Notes: generated from the letters alone by a model not told the origin. A DNA stretch of 64,000 nt from Saturnia japonica (GCA_033032175.1 CM065318.1:13330001-13394000); one strand, 5' to 3'. Positions 37,201-47,595 are shown, numbered from the stretch's first letter. Program-made: numbers and translations.

Positions 37201-40200
37201 ATTACATACCTACTATACTTTTTTCAGGTGCTGGCGGTATTATTCTTCCGGAACGTAAATATTTCTCTGTCAACTTTTCGTGGAGACCGAGGAAATCACT
37301 AAAACGTCTTAAGACGACAAATTCCTGTTTGCTGAATATTGGCATATTCGTTTTTGTAAACACACGATACGCAACATATGAGCTCATGCCTTCACCAATT
37401 TTTTGTGGTTCAGTAATTGTTATTATAATGTTGTTAGAGCGTTCTGTTGCTATCTGTAATTAATTAAACAGTTATTATGATTTTATGAAGCTATTATTAA
37501 TACTTTCAATTTTAGTTCTTTTATAGAGTTTTATGTCATTGAATGCCGCGTACAGAAAATGCCAATGAACGTGAACGAAGGCTTTGAGTGGGTGTGACCG
37601 ATCAACACTGCACTCTGTGTAGGAAACAACAGCAAACGCGAGCGAGTGCAGTGTCAATCAGCCACACTCACTCTGAACCTTTGTTTGTGTTCATTAGCTC
37701 TGTCTGTATACGGCATAAGTTTAGAATGAATGTAAGTAAGTGTGCATTGTTTATTTTATAGGGTACATTACAAATTATAAATATGATTTAAGGGTACATA
37801 TACATAGGTTAAGATCAATTACGGTAGGTAGATATAAATACGTTGAGGTTTTAATTCATTAGTAAATATAAGTGTTAGTCTCCTGAGCGTATTTTGTACT
37901 ATACACTACAAATTTTGTATAAATATACACATCTCCTGCTTCTTAAAATGACAAACAGAAATGTATAGCATAATTTTTGTGTAGTGTGTAAATGAATAAA
38001 GTAAATAAGTATACACAAATTTGTATATAACAATTTTTAAAGTAATGAAATAAAATTTAATATTCAGGTTTTTTAAATGTAGCTTTCAGACAAATATAAG
38101 ATTTAAATCAGAGAGAAGATCGAGGGTAAGTTTAATTACCCTTTTCTGTAATAAAATAATTACAATGAAAAAGAATAAAACAAAGTTTAATTTAAATCCA
38201 GATACAACACTCAGTGCCTTTCGAACATCATAGTTGTTTCGAAAGAACAATTTTGCAGGGATCAGCTATATTAGAATCAAAACTGACAAGTAGTCTGACA
38301 TATAATGTGGTAATTGAAGAAAAAATTATAAATTACAATTGAATTAGAATTATTTATTAAAGATTTGTTTAGGTTTCATACAATGTTCTATGTAAGTTTA
38401 TTAATATGTATTACAAAATTTTAATAATGTGTTATGTTTTTCATATTTAGCTATGTAACCAATGACATGAATTTCTATTTCATCTAATAAATACCAATAA
38501 AAGCTTGTACATAGTATACTGTATTAAACTTTTTGTACTTACCTCTTCCAAAACTGGGCTACTAAGTGTAGTTGTGATTGAAGGTAAGGCATTCCCAAGA
38601 GTGACTTTCTCCATACCTTCACTAGCACCATTCACATCAGGGTCTAAGCTGACATCCTGTTGTGAAGATACATAACCCACATATAATTTCCAAATACAAT
38701 ACAAAAAATACCATTCACATTTGAGTCAAAAATTATTTTTTGTTTTATTGGCTAGCCATGTGTTTTATTGATAGCCAAGTCATAAAATAAACGTGAATAA
38801 AATTAATAAATTTCAATTGCATTCATAAATATTTATGTTGAATATGTACTTTACTATTAATTTGGTTGAAATTAGCAGTAAAATATTCACCATGGATACA
38901 ATTGAAATTGATTGTTTTTTTTTTTATAATTTCCAAATTATCAGTCACACCCACTTTGCTGCTTTTAATTTTATATCTCTCAGCTATTTCACTGAAAGGA
39001 TGATGTGGCCAAAAACAGTAGACTTGTAACAAAAATAGGACTTATTGACAAGTTCAGCTGTTAGAACATACTGGTAAAAGATTAACAACTAAAGGCTATC
39101 AGGTGACCTATAGAAATTACTCTACCATTAACTAAAACAATATTATTAACCAAGCTGTATTATGTCATTCTATGCTATGTAGAATTTTCATCAGATTGAG
39201 GCCACGAGAACCAGAATGACCAATTTGATTTCTTAGATAAATTCACCTACCAACATATTCATAATCTAAAAATGTGCTTTTACAAAACCACAATGATAGA
39301 ACACAGATAGGCCACTCTGGTTCTTGTGGCATCATATAACTACTACAAAGATCAGACAAATATTTAATACTTAAAAGAATTCTGTATAAATGAAGACCAG
39401 ATTTCTTACATCCTTTAGCTGTAACTTGAAGCAAAAAGCAGAATTATTTTAAAATATTTTGTAGTTTTAGGTACTTTTAACTATATCACATTAATATTCA
39501 ACTGTATCTGAGCCCTTAGTAAATATGTACTGTAAAGCAGACTTAATGATGAACTTTGGTAATGAAATTAATTAGTTAATATTCATTAGTACAATCTATA
39601 CAATTGATAAAAATCGAAGTATCTGTTTGTAATGTCAAAATAACAATTTTTACTAAATGCTTATGAAAGTATATACAATACATATAAATAAAAGCCCATT
39701 TTTAAAATTTTTGTCTCTGTCTGTCTGTTTGTTCCGGGTAATCCCCGAAACAGTTGGACTAATTATGATGGAACTTTCCCTTCTAGATAGCTGATGATAT
39801 AGGGAGTAACTCAGGCTGCATTTATTTTAGAAAAATAATTAGGGTTCCGCAGTAATAAAAAAAACTGGTCATGGTGAATCAATTCGGGCACTTAAATGGC
39901 TTATGGTCAGTAAACCATAAGAGATATTAGCAAATTAATGTACTACACAATTATAGGCATTAAAAAGACCAACAAAAAAGTCCAGGAGAGCATACATCTA
40001 TCTTTTCTGCCTTTAAAATAGACGGAAGCGGAGGTGCAAGATTCGCGCGGGTATTCTGTAGTCCACATGAGTGAAGCCACGGGCGCAGCTAATCTAAGCT
40101 TTATGTTTCATATATAATGCTCTTTATTTTATTTATGCAATTAAAGTCACTGATATAATTAGTAATTTAGAGAAGACATAGGGGCAAGAAAACTAACAAG

Positions 40201-41969
40201 GCCTAACTAAAAATATTATTGTACCAGAATTCAAAATATTTTTTTAAAAGTTGGGCTGCAATAGATAACAAACAATATTTCTTCTTCTTCTTCCTAAGTT
40301 GGCAACTAGTCCTCTCTAATGAAGACCATTATTGCCATTATCAAGTGAATAAAGTGTCCTATCTTATGATGATTTTAGCATCCTAACAAGATGGTGGCTC
40401 TCTTGTTAAACTTTCTAGGGAGTTTTTGTGGGATCCCAGAGTGCATGCTTATAATTCATATCTATAATCCACTTCACTTATGCACAAAAACCAAACTATA
40501 TCATGCAAGACACCACCAATGTATACAAAATACAGGGTCAAAAACTTAGGTTACTTACTTAGGTAAATGAATTAAAAATAAAAATCACAACATGACACTT
40601 CAAGATCCCACTAAAAACTCCAAACAATATTTATTTCATTAGTGTAAAAGATTCAGATATTTCTGTTTTGGATTTTAAGGTAACAAAGTTTTTAACATTA
40701 AACTTTTATAAAATTTAAAATATAATAAAAAGTTCCTACCTTATTTTTCAAATAAGTATGGTAAGTTTTGTAAGTTAAACTCATGCATTCTCACATACAT
40801 ATTTTCCTTAAAAATATCATCTAATAATATCAATTCGAGTTCAGCATATTTCATTAAAAAATAGTGATATTTGTCTCTATATTATACAAGACAACTTTAA
40901 CAAAACCGAAAACAAACTTCAATGATTTCCCTGATGTATCTCTAAAGTCAAAGGTCCAATGTCAATAAAATTAAAATAGGCCATGACCACCCTCCAACAA
41001 AAAAAGAACCATCTAAATAATTTATAAATGTACAACAGTATGATAATTTATCATAAAATAATACTGATATATTATTAAAAAAACATATAACATCAAGAAA
41101 ATATAAAACAATATTATCTATTAGTGCTGGGTAATGTTTCTGTTTTTTCATAAAACGAAACGAAACTCTTATTTACACTCAAGGAACCATTCTTAGAACC
41201 AGCTATAAAAACACTTTTGTCTTAAGTTCGAGAAGAAACTGTATCTACTGAAAAAAAAACATTTGATGCTTAACCAAAATCCAGTTTTTATTTGTTCCTT
41301 CATTTTCGTGTTTATTTTACAACCAAATTTGTATTATATATTGTTAGTGATAAGATTTGTTGTAGCTTATTCATTACTTCAAATTTAAAGTAGTTTCTTG
41401 TAACGGTTTACTGTTCATTCAATTATAGTCCTTATAAAAATAACTATAGATGTATTCTATCATAAAATGGTCTCGTTCATTTTGAAACTTGTTTTTGTTA
41501 TATAGAGAAACAGTTCGTTCGTTTTTCATAGAAAAACTGGTTATTAAAACTGTTTCTGAACAAAACGCCCAGTACTATTATCTATAAAATGACTCAAGCA
41601 AGTGATATTAATATGTTAATTCCTTAAACATACGTTATTTTCTGATTTCTAGGCAACGTAGCTCTTAATTATCAACCTTCAATCAAATATCCATTTACAT
41701 TGTAATTAACGGCGTACCAAACTCGAATATATAATTATTAGTTAGAAAAACTTGTGATAAATCCTATGAGGTTATCAATTTCATTAAGCCCTATGGGGGC
41801 GTTAACGTGGTGCCTGCCGGTATCCAGGGGGCGGATGTCAAATACCCGCCTAAATAACAAAATTCCAATAGGGTACCTGGACCGCGGACGCAAAAGGATC
41901 TTCGTCATCTTGGCCGTCGTTATTGATATCCACAGTACTAAATGGTGGCGTGTCAGGTCCTTCCGACAT
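28209..41969 (-). CDS. Snx1: Sorting nexin 1/2 (PX-BAR retromer-associated SNX)
   Basis: Complete ten-exon minus-strand gene. Coding exons in order: 41969-41877, 38656-38543, 37453-37210, 35564-35379, 34821-34700, 33658-33452, 32935-32819, 31312-31193, 29394-29242 and 28259-28209. All have AG/GT borders in phase, 1407 bp in total, 468 residues. The acidic N-terminus is MSEGPDTPPF. The PX domain spans about residues 70-195 with the phosphoinositide-binding RRFSDF and a PPAPEKS loop, followed by ERRRAALERFLNRVAQHP. The BAR domain spans about 230-465 with WFEERACKVE, LSRALSHAAD, NWQHAQMQLTKRRE and WEAKVERGQQEFD, ending YWDAFLPEARAIK. From the family, it binds PI3P on early endosomes and forms membrane tubules with SNX5/6-type partners for retrograde sorting. 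Introns carry Helitron, hAT and LINE debris. It is somewhat shorter than human SNX1 in the N-terminal tail. Confidence 0.95.
28260..29241. repeat. Snx1 last intron: LINE-tail repeats
   Basis: 28480-28560 contains TTTAAATGTCTCTTTACGTT and a GAAGAACTCCATGTTGTAG block related to 35780-35835. 28830-29175 contains a GTTCTTTCATTTG to TTGTGTCTGTACTGTAC tail related to 33700-34050. These are non-coding non-LTR element ends inserted in the intron. An exon-like reading at 28545 was rejected because it is part of this repeat. Confidence 0.5.
29825..29928. repeat. Inverted repeat carrying two TGACGTCA palindromes
   Basis: GTGACGTCATCATTC at 29825-29839 and its exact complement GAATGATGACGTCAC at 29914-29928 face each other across about 74 bp. 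Each arm contains a consensus cAMP-response-element palindrome. It lies in a Snx1 intron. Confidence 0.7.
30115..30350 (+). repeat. LINE-tail repeat fragments in Snx1 intron
   Basis: A GGTGAAGATGTAAATGCCGTT block (shared with 24356 and 47500) is followed at 30230-30340 by CGTGACAGCGGTGACCGCC and GTCACCGTTGTTTTTGGATT, the non-LTR 3'-tail motif seen elsewhere in the window. Confidence 0.45.
30658..31176 (-). mobile_element. Non-autonomous Helitron, family 1, beside a Snx1 exon
   Basis: A full-length copy (519 bp): plus strand starts CTAGCTGTGCCTGCGGC after A and ends AATTGTACAGA. It is inserted in Snx1 so that its 5' terminus lies 16 bp beyond the donor end of the exon at 31193. The exon and its GTAAGT donor are intact. 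The element is in the same orientation as the gene. Confidence 0.72.
31365..31515 (+). repeat. Dispersed repeat with GCTATGGTTTCATCA motif
   Basis: The segment from TGGCCTAAATCCAGATGC to CCATGCTATGGTTTCATCAC belongs to the same family as 10065-10145. It begins about 50 bp upstream (gene sense) of a Snx1 exon. Confidence 0.5.
31834..32000 (-). pseudogene. Short mariner end fragment
   Basis: TTAGGTCCTTACCTATGAAT at 31834 matches the mariner terminus at 19571 and 22045. The following 160 bp shows decayed similarity to the 3' part of those elements, including the GATACACTTTTGCCATTTTTATGG region. No reading frame survives. Confidence 0.6.
34080..34470. mobile_element. hAT-type MITE in a Snx1 intron
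   Basis: Ends TAGGGATGATCGAT on the left and the complement of TAGGGATGAGCGAT on the right. The 8-bp flanks are GTTTGCAC (34072-34079) and GTATACAC (34471-34478), six of eight matching. Inside are repeated ACATCGATG / ACATCAATG motifs on both strands. It has no transposase. It is older than the copy at 41122, judging by the decayed duplication. Confidence 0.72.
35618..36000 (-). repeat. Helitron 3' end fragment followed by LINE-tail repeat
   Basis: A|CTAGCTGTGCCCCACG at 35618 is the reverse of the GGGGCACAGCTAG end at 12490. From 35685 the sequence CCTAATGGTGAGCACAGTGT through CACGTTATGCTTGAAGGACT to CAGCTCTTCAGAACACTTGCC matches the non-LTR tail family of 33700-34050 in the opposite direction. 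Confidence 0.5.
36640..36905 (-). repeat. tRNA-derived SINE, minus-strand copy
   Basis: The inverted sister of 13031-13300. The plus strand ends TCGACCTGGGAATCGAACCC then AGGACCTCGATC and ACCACTAGGCG, which is the tRNA-like head. The body shares CCCAATAACACTTTTTGCTC, and the far end is a CATACATACATAC microsatellite tail. It lies in a Snx1 intron. Confidence 0.78.
39595..40092 (+). mobile_element. Non-autonomous Helitron, family 1, reference copy
   Basis: A|TCTATACAATTGATAAAAATC at the start and GGGCGCAGCTAA|T at the end, 498 bp. About 15 bp before the terminus a short stem, CATGAGTGAAGCCACG, forms the 3' hairpin typical of Helitrons; in the copy at 57001 the arms are a perfect CGTGA/TCACG. 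It lies in Snx1 intron 1 and has no ORF. Confidence 0.75.
40277..40630 (+). repeat. Dispersed repeat family with a small conserved hairpin, copy 1
   Basis: It shares its order of motifs with 45005-45337 and, inverted, with 48245-47770: CTTCTTCCTAA, GTTGGCAA, AATGAAGACCATTA, then TAACAAGATGGTGGCTC with CTTGTTA, TATAATCCACTTCAC, CACAAAAACCAAAC, CAGGGTCAAAAAC, and CACTTCAAGATCCC. The TAACAAG...CTTGTTA pair forms a short stem. Class unknown. Confidence 0.6.
41122..41577. mobile_element. hAT-type MITE with perfect 8-bp target duplication
   Basis: It starts TAGTGCTGGGTAATG and ends with the complement, CGCCCAGTACTA. It is flanked on both sides by the identical 8-mer TTATCTAT (41114-41121 and 41578-41585). 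It is 456 bp, non-coding, with internal GAAACGAAAC / TTTCGTTT motifs. It sits in Snx1 intron 1, 300 bp downstream of the first exon. The perfect duplication argues for a fairly recent insertion. Confidence 0.85.
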
Positions 41970-42109
41970 GGTGTATGCAACAATAAGATACGATGAAATG
42001 GAACAATCAAACTTTTAAAGCAATATGCTCTAAAACAACGAAATCATACGAATTACGATGGCGTCTGGCGATGACAGCAAGAGAAACTTCTAAAATTTTA
42101 AAACGTCAG

Positions 42110-42430
42110 ATCAGGGTGTTCAGGATGCATTTTCGAAATTTCCCCATAGCAGCCAAAAAATTTCCCAAAAAGGATACTATTTCACAACTTTTCCCCAAAA
42201 AACTTAAACCTGCCTATTCCTTAAAATTTTTGTTTATTTTTAGTATAGGCAGCTTTAAGAGGCGAAGATACGTGTTTAGAACCATAAAAATACCATATTA
42301 CGTATGCAAAAATTTCACTACTTTTTTCAATTTGTAAATAAAAACGTATTCTGACCAGATAAACAAAAAATTTCACAAATGGGAGTCACATTTGCTTTCT
42401 TCTTGCGTTTTTCTCTGTTGTATTGATTTT
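42110..42430 (+). repeat. Distal part of the hairpin repeat family, upstream of Snx1
   Basis: TTTTCGAAATTTCCCCATAG through AACTTAAACCTGCCTATTCC to GGGAGTCACATTTGCTTTC aligns with the minus strand of 48000-47780. In that copy this part is continuous with the TAACAAG hairpin part. It begins about 140 bp upstream of the Snx1 start codon. Confidence 0.55.
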
Positions 42431-42662
42431 CTATCATTAGGTATAGTAACTATAGAAATAGATAACAGAGCTATTATGTGGCTTAGTAAATAACAAAAGT
42501 ATAACTACAGCCGAATAATTTATACAGTACACATCGAATATGAAATACAAATTTTCTCTGCCATAAAAATTATAGAAACACATTAAAAATTCAAAATTTA
42601 TTTATTATACACTAAATTTTCTAACATATACACAGTGACTTCCGAATATGCAATGTAACATT

Positions 42663-42790
42663 TATTTTTACCCAACCGCGAAAAATGAAGGTTATGTTTT
42701 TCCAGCAGCTTGAGGGGTTTCATCATATGAGGAGTCTTTAAATTCGTTTTAAATGTAGGATTGACATAGACAGAGATTGTTATCGTAAAT
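42663..42790 (+). repeat. Dispersed repeat with AAGGTTATGTTTTTCC motif
   Basis: ACCCAACCGCGAAAAATGAA, then GGTTATG, matches the start of 53380-53550 and the inverse of 23590-23395. It is truncated on the right. Confidence 0.45.
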
Positions 42791-42978
42791 ATCTTAATTC
42801 GCATGGTAATGTCGAGTGTGAGAATCGTGAAAAGTTCTCTCTTTCGAACCTAAAGGTCCTAAAGGTTACCTACATAACGCTTGCTTATTCGCATGTTGCA
42901 GTAACGCCAGCCGACTATTGCCATTATTAACAATAATGAAGGATAGCTGAGAGTAGAATAATAGTATTCTAGCGGAGG

Positions 42979-43238
42979 TGAGGAACAGAGAGTAAAGTTC
43001 CTCATCCGCCATAGAAAAAGGAGGATCCTCCACCCAGACGGGTGCTATGTCTGGCGGGCAGCTGCCCCGACGATTGTAGTCGGGTTCTTGTATATATACT
43101 TAATGATTGAGTTAATTTCTATAGCGCAATGTAGGATAGTAGCATGCGTCTTATGTGGCTCGATAGATGTCACTATGTATCGCTACGTAGTTGTGTCAAT
43201 GCGTTGATGCGTCAGTTGTGGCGAGAGATGTCGCTACA
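42979..43238 (+). repeat. Diverged solo copy of the 203-bp LTR-like repeat
   Basis: GGAGGATCCTCCACCCAGAC, TATGTCTGGCGGGCAGCTGC, GTAGTCGGGTTCTTG and TATAGCGCAATGTAGGATAG follow the same order as in 45340-45542, ending GATGTCGCTACA. It is older than the paired copies, and its left limit is unclear. Confidence 0.6.
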
Positions 43239-43508
43239 GTATCTTCAATCATTTCTTATGCATTGCGTAGGAATAATGAAATTGCTAGTTGCTGTAATAA
43301 TTACCAGCTGTGAACCAGAAACGCTAAAAGAAAAGGGATTTCAAGAGAAAGAGAGAAAGTAAATCATCCAACAGAGACAGTACGATAGTTTTGGTCCAAT
43401 ACAGGGAAATACGATTATTTTGAAGTTGATGGTACGATAATTGCCACGCTTTAGGTTGTGAACCATGAGTAGAAATAGTAGTTAGTAGTACGGCTATGCA
43501 GATAAAGT

Positions 43509-43640
43509 TCTTCCCCAAATTTCCCCGGTGCCACATTTTTCCCCCCAAAAATTCCCCATCATTTTCGTTTCCCCAAAATTTTCCAAACGACATTATTTTT
43601 CCCCAAGCGGGGAAAATACACCCCAATCTGGAGACCTTGC
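43509..43640 (+). repeat. C-rich repeat arm, inverted partner at 46365-46490
   Basis: A run of TTTCCCC-type words: TTCCCCGGTGCCACATTTTT, then CATCATTTTCGTTTCCCC and CACCCCAATCTGGAGACC. The reverse complement of 46490-46365 follows the same order. The two arms enclose about 2.7 kb that includes the LTR-like element. Confidence 0.6.
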
Positions 43641-45004
43641 GTCAAATTCAGATTCAGTAGCAGTGTTGCCGCTGGTTCTCCAATTAATTACCGTACATGT
43701 GAGGAAAAATTGCCGTACACATATATTTTTGACCTATGAATAATAATTAAAACAATATTTTTCACGCCTGTCTTTCCATTCAGTCTAAAACATTTCTTAT
43801 ACTATCTTCACCGGTTGCTTCTTTATCACTAATAGACAGTTTTTTATATTAACTATCATCTGGGGGTTCGGCATAAATTTCGTACAGTTAGAAATCTTTT
43901 TGGAGATGCACTTTTTCTGTTTCGATAATAAATGCTGCGTTTATGATAAACGTTAGAAAACGGTTTCTTTCTTTTATATTGATCAAATTTATAGAGCTAA
44001 AGATACTTTCTGAAACAAAATTTAAGTAAGACAAAAAAAACTTCTTAACAAATTTTGTCAGATAGAGTACATTTGATGAAAGTTATAACCAAAACAAATA
44101 CATAAGTAATAACAAAAGTATACTATAAAGTAGGATATGTAGGTTGATTGCAATCAAAATAAATAATTTGGGTAATCTGCAATAACCAAAGACTATTGTT
44201 GCATTATATACTTTATAGTTGCGTTCGAATTCAAAACCGCAAATTATAAAGTAGTATGTGGTTTAACAATTTTATTCAAAATATTTGAGTAATATAAATA
44301 TAAAGTATAATTGAGTTCAATCCTACAATAAACATATTCACGTCAAGATTATCATAAAAATGTACATACAGGGCTATTGGTAATTCGACGTATTCTCATT
44401 AGTAGGTGATGGGGGTGATTATTGGCGATAATTTTAACCGCCATATGTATTATGCAAAAGTGAACCATTTTTGAGTTATCATGTTTTTAGCTTTTTCCAA
44501 AATAAGTCAAAAATGCACATCAAAAAATTATTTATAAAAAAAAAACAATTTAAATCTAATTTTTCCTTCTGATTTATAAAAACGAGTAAACACTGGTAAT
44601 TTATTTATTAATATTAAAACAATAATTGTCGGTTCAATTTAAATAATGCGAGACGAAAAACGATATAATGTCAATATTTTTTAGAGATTTTTTAGAAAAT
44701 GCCTTAAAAACAAAAAAAAACAACGTTATGAAACTTGACTTACAGATTATTTTAAAAACATAACCGTTTTGTTAGCTCTCCAACAAAGCATAACCACTAG
44801 GAACTTATTTCAAAGAAACTGAAGAAAAAAAAATGATTACAAAGGAAGCAGGGGAAAAATCCCTGCTTCCCCAGCTTCCTTCCCAAAAATGCCAGACAAA
44901 ACAGAGGGCTGTGCTTCAATTCTTTATTTCAAACGTCGATTCATATACGTTTTGTAATTATTGCAATCATCAGATGGCAAACATCAGTGTTTTCTATTAT
45001 CAAA
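43641..45004. other. AT-rich sequence between the inverted C-rich arms
   Basis: No coding or RNA signal was found. Part of the flanking text near 44380-44470 could be an unclassified repeat, but no partner was located in the window. Confidence 0.35.
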
Positions 45005-45337
45005 ACATCTTCTTGTTCTTCCTAACTTGGCAAACGGTCCTCTTTAATGAAGACCATTACTGCCATTATCGAGTGAATTATATTGTCATGTGTTATGACT
45101 ATTCAGTATCCTAACAAGATGGTGGCTCCCTTGTTAGAACTTTCTAGGATGTTTTTGTGGGATCTCGGAATGAATGCTTTCAGCTTATATGTATTTATAA
45201 TCCACCTCACATGCACAAAAACCAAACTATATCACGCAAAACGCCATATAATATAGGGTCAAAAACCTAAGTAAAGGAATTAAAAATAAAAACCACAACA
45301 TGTCACTTCAAGATCCTGCCAAAAAACTATCAAAACA
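45005..45337 (+). repeat. Hairpin repeat family, copy 2, cut by the LTR-like element
   Basis: Same motif order as 40277-40630, ending CACTTCAAGATCCTGCCAAA and then ACATC directly against the TGTAGAAG start of the LTR-like repeat at 45340. The hairpin core is CTAACAAG and CTTGTTAG (45111-45137). Confidence 0.6.
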
Positions 45338-45339
45338 TC

Positions 45340-46290
45340 TGTAGAAGAACTATTGCAAAGGGAGGATCCTCCGACCAGACGGGTGTTATGTCTGGCGGGC
45401 AGCTGCCCAACGGTTGTAGTCGGGTTCTTGTATATATACTCAACGATTGAGTTAATTTCTATAGCGCAATGTAGGATAGTAAGGATGCGTCTTATGTGGC
45501 TGGATAGATGTCGCTATGTGTCGATAAGTAGATGTCGCCACATTTTTCCCATCCGAGACCGGAGGTCGATAGCAGGTTGAGTCGTCCATACATTTTGTGA
45601 TGCTTGCCGGGCCAGTGGAATGTTCCAGTGAGTCGGAACCAGATGCCGCATAGTTCACGGTGAGTCGGAACTGTCTGCGGTGATGCCCCAGTGAGTCGGG
45701 GTGATGCCCCCAGTGAGTCGGGGTGATGCCCCAGTGAGTCGGGGTGATGCCCCAGTGAGTCGGGGTGATGCTGCAAGAATGCTCCAGTGAGTCGGAGTGT
45801 TGCAGTGCTGCGTAGTGGCTGGCTGCTGCGTCGACCAGGAGAAAAGTGCGTCTCTGCTTGCTGACCGGCCGAAGTGCAGTGTGCTGTGCCAAGGTCGCTG
45901 AGAAGGCTGTGGGTGATGACCAGGAATGCGCGTCCGCTGCATGCTGGTGGTCAGGATACCCGAAGTAGCCGTGTGGATGCTGGCTGGCTGTATGACTCGC
46001 TGCTCGAAAGCTTGTGGAAGTGATGATGACGTCACGATGTAGCTGTGCGAAAAAGGTTGCGCTGACGGTCATGCTCGGGGTCACCAGTGTAGAAGAACTA
46101 TTGCAAAAGGAGGATCCTCCGACCAGACGGGTGTTATGTCTGGCGGGCAGCTGCCCAACGGTTGTAGTCGGGTTCTTGTATATATACTCAACGATTGAGT
46201 TAATTTCTATAGCGCAATGTAGGATAGTAAGGATGCGTCTTATGTGGCTCGATAGATGTCGCTATGTGTTGATATGTAGATGTCGCCACA
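45340..46290 (+). mobile_element. LTR/TRIM-like element: 203-bp direct repeats around 545 bp
   Basis: Two direct repeats, 45340-45542 and 46088-46290, are each exactly 203 bp, begin TGTAGAAGAACTATTG, end GATGTCGCCACA (5'-TG...CA-3'), and differ at only four positions by eye. Each contains a TGTATATATACT promoter-like box. The flanks CATC and TATC could be a 4-bp target duplication with one change. The 545-bp interior has no gag or pol, no tRNA-complementary primer site directly after the left repeat, and no purine tract before the right one. It is either a miniature LTR element moved in trans or an unrelated segmental repeat. Confidence 0.6.
45665..45800 (+). repeat. GC-rich minisatellite, about 21-bp unit
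   Basis: Repeated CAGTGAGTCGGGGTGATGCC units, four nearly perfect with one 22-bp variant. Degenerate units (CAGTGAGTCGGAAC, CAGTGAGTCGGAGTG) lie on both sides, at 45627 and 45783. It produces open frames on the minus strand (HHPDSLG and SPRLTGA repeats) that are by-products of the repeat. Confidence 0.85.
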
Positions 46291-46364
46291 TATCGATGTA
46301 TTGTTTTTCCCTGGTCAAGGTTAAATTTCATTTATCAATTGTTGTCATTTGTCCAGTGTCTCCA

Positions 46365-46490
46365 GATTGGAGTGTTTTCTCCATTTTGGGGGAAAAATGT
46401 TGCTGGAGTTTTTCGGGGAAAACGAAAATAGTAGGGAAATTTTTTGGGATAAAATTGTGGCACCGGGAAACTTTGGGGAGTTGACGTGAA
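46365..46490 (-). repeat. C-rich repeat arm, inverted partner of 43509-43640
   Basis: The minus strand reads CTCCCCAAAGTTTCCCGGTG, then CCACAATTTT and CTATTTTCGTTTTCCCCG, then CACTCCAATCTGGAGACAC, an imperfect copy of the left arm. Confidence 0.6.
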
Positions 46491-46499
46491 TATTTGATA

Positions 46500-47490
46500 T
46501 AATATTTTTTTTAACAAATTTCAGATTACATAGAATTATTACAGATTATGTCAATTTACTAGGTAGCTATCTAAATAGTAAAAAATAGAAATGTAATAAA
46601 AATCATCAAAGTAAAATACATATAAAAATGACAAAGAAAAAGAATATAAATCACTAAAAGTCAACAACACACTAGTCCCGTGTAACTTGCCATTGTTTAT
46701 CCAACATGCACTTGTAGTCATAAATATTTGAAAACAAAATAAAAATTGTAAAAAAAGATTCAGGCAAAACAAAATTATTAGAAATTTCTCAAATTAACTA
46801 AATAATAACAAATATAAAAGGTGAAAAATCGTCAACGTTAAATATATATTTAAAAAAAAATGACGAAACAAAAATTAATAATAAATAATACTAATATATA
46901 ACTCGCCACTGTTAACCCACAAGAACAATGTTTACACGTCCTTTGTTATCTCTCAACAGCCTTACTATTTATACTCTTGAACACCGAATGAGAATCCATA
47001 AATATATCAACATTGTCCCAGAGCACATTGTAAGAACCCTCCCGCACACCCCCCACGTCCACCCTCTCTAGCGGTAACCCAAGCCTAGGTCCGTTTCCTC
47101 GGCGTGAAGCCCTTGAGTCAGGCAACCGCCTGCGCGATACAAGTGACACTGTACGTGCATCACTTAGCTACCTACATACAACACTACACACGTATGAACA
47201 TACACACGTGTACACCACACAGGTACATAGGTTCTGTGAGGGACCTTTTTTTTTCTTTTTTTTGCGCTAGTTAGCGCTAGTTAGTGTAGAAAACATTTCC
47301 GATTTCTAAATACACACATACACGGTTCCTTCCTTCCTCCCAGGAGGAAGGGAACGTGCTTAAGTGTATAATTTAGTTAGCTCGAATCGTAGGTTGTAGG
47401 GATTCAATTAGATCGCGACTTATTTGCGAACGCGACGACCGCCCGAGCCGAGGTCCGGCCACTTTGGCACCCTCGTGCGAGTCGTCCATA
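46500..47490. other. Intergenic sequence without recognised genes
   Basis: A-rich low-complexity sequence to 46920, then a more GC-balanced part (46930-47480) with scattered short ORFs. None has flanking splice signals or protein-like composition. Confidence 0.35.
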
Positions 47491-47499
47491 CAACTTTCG

Positions 47500-47595
47500 C
47501 GGCTGAGTGCCCTAAGCGCTCGCCCCCAAGTCCGGTGAAGCTGTAAAAGCCGCAGCGGCTCTGTTTTTGGATAGGGCCCCTAAGGCTAACAGTGT
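47500..47595 (+). repeat. Dispersed repeat with GGTGAAGCTGTAAAAGCC motif
   Basis: The fullest copy of the family also seen at 24356 and 30115: CGGCTGAGTGCCCTAAGCGC, then CCCCAAGTCCGGTGAAGCTG and GGGCCCCTAAGGCTAAC. Confidence 0.5.

Noticed and set aside
37167..37463. 98-codon plus-strand ORF
   Set aside because: Antisense shadow of the Snx1 PX-domain exon 37453-37210.
45452..46084. 210-codon minus-strand open frame
   Set aside because: It runs through the 21-bp minisatellite and across part of an LTR-like repeat. The repetitive HWGITPTHWG-type translation comes from the tandem units, and the same region is open in two other frames.
45340..46290. Standard autonomous LTR retrotransposon
   Set aside because: The interior is only 545 bp and holds no gag, protease or reverse-transcriptase sequence; no primer-binding site or purine tract is visible.
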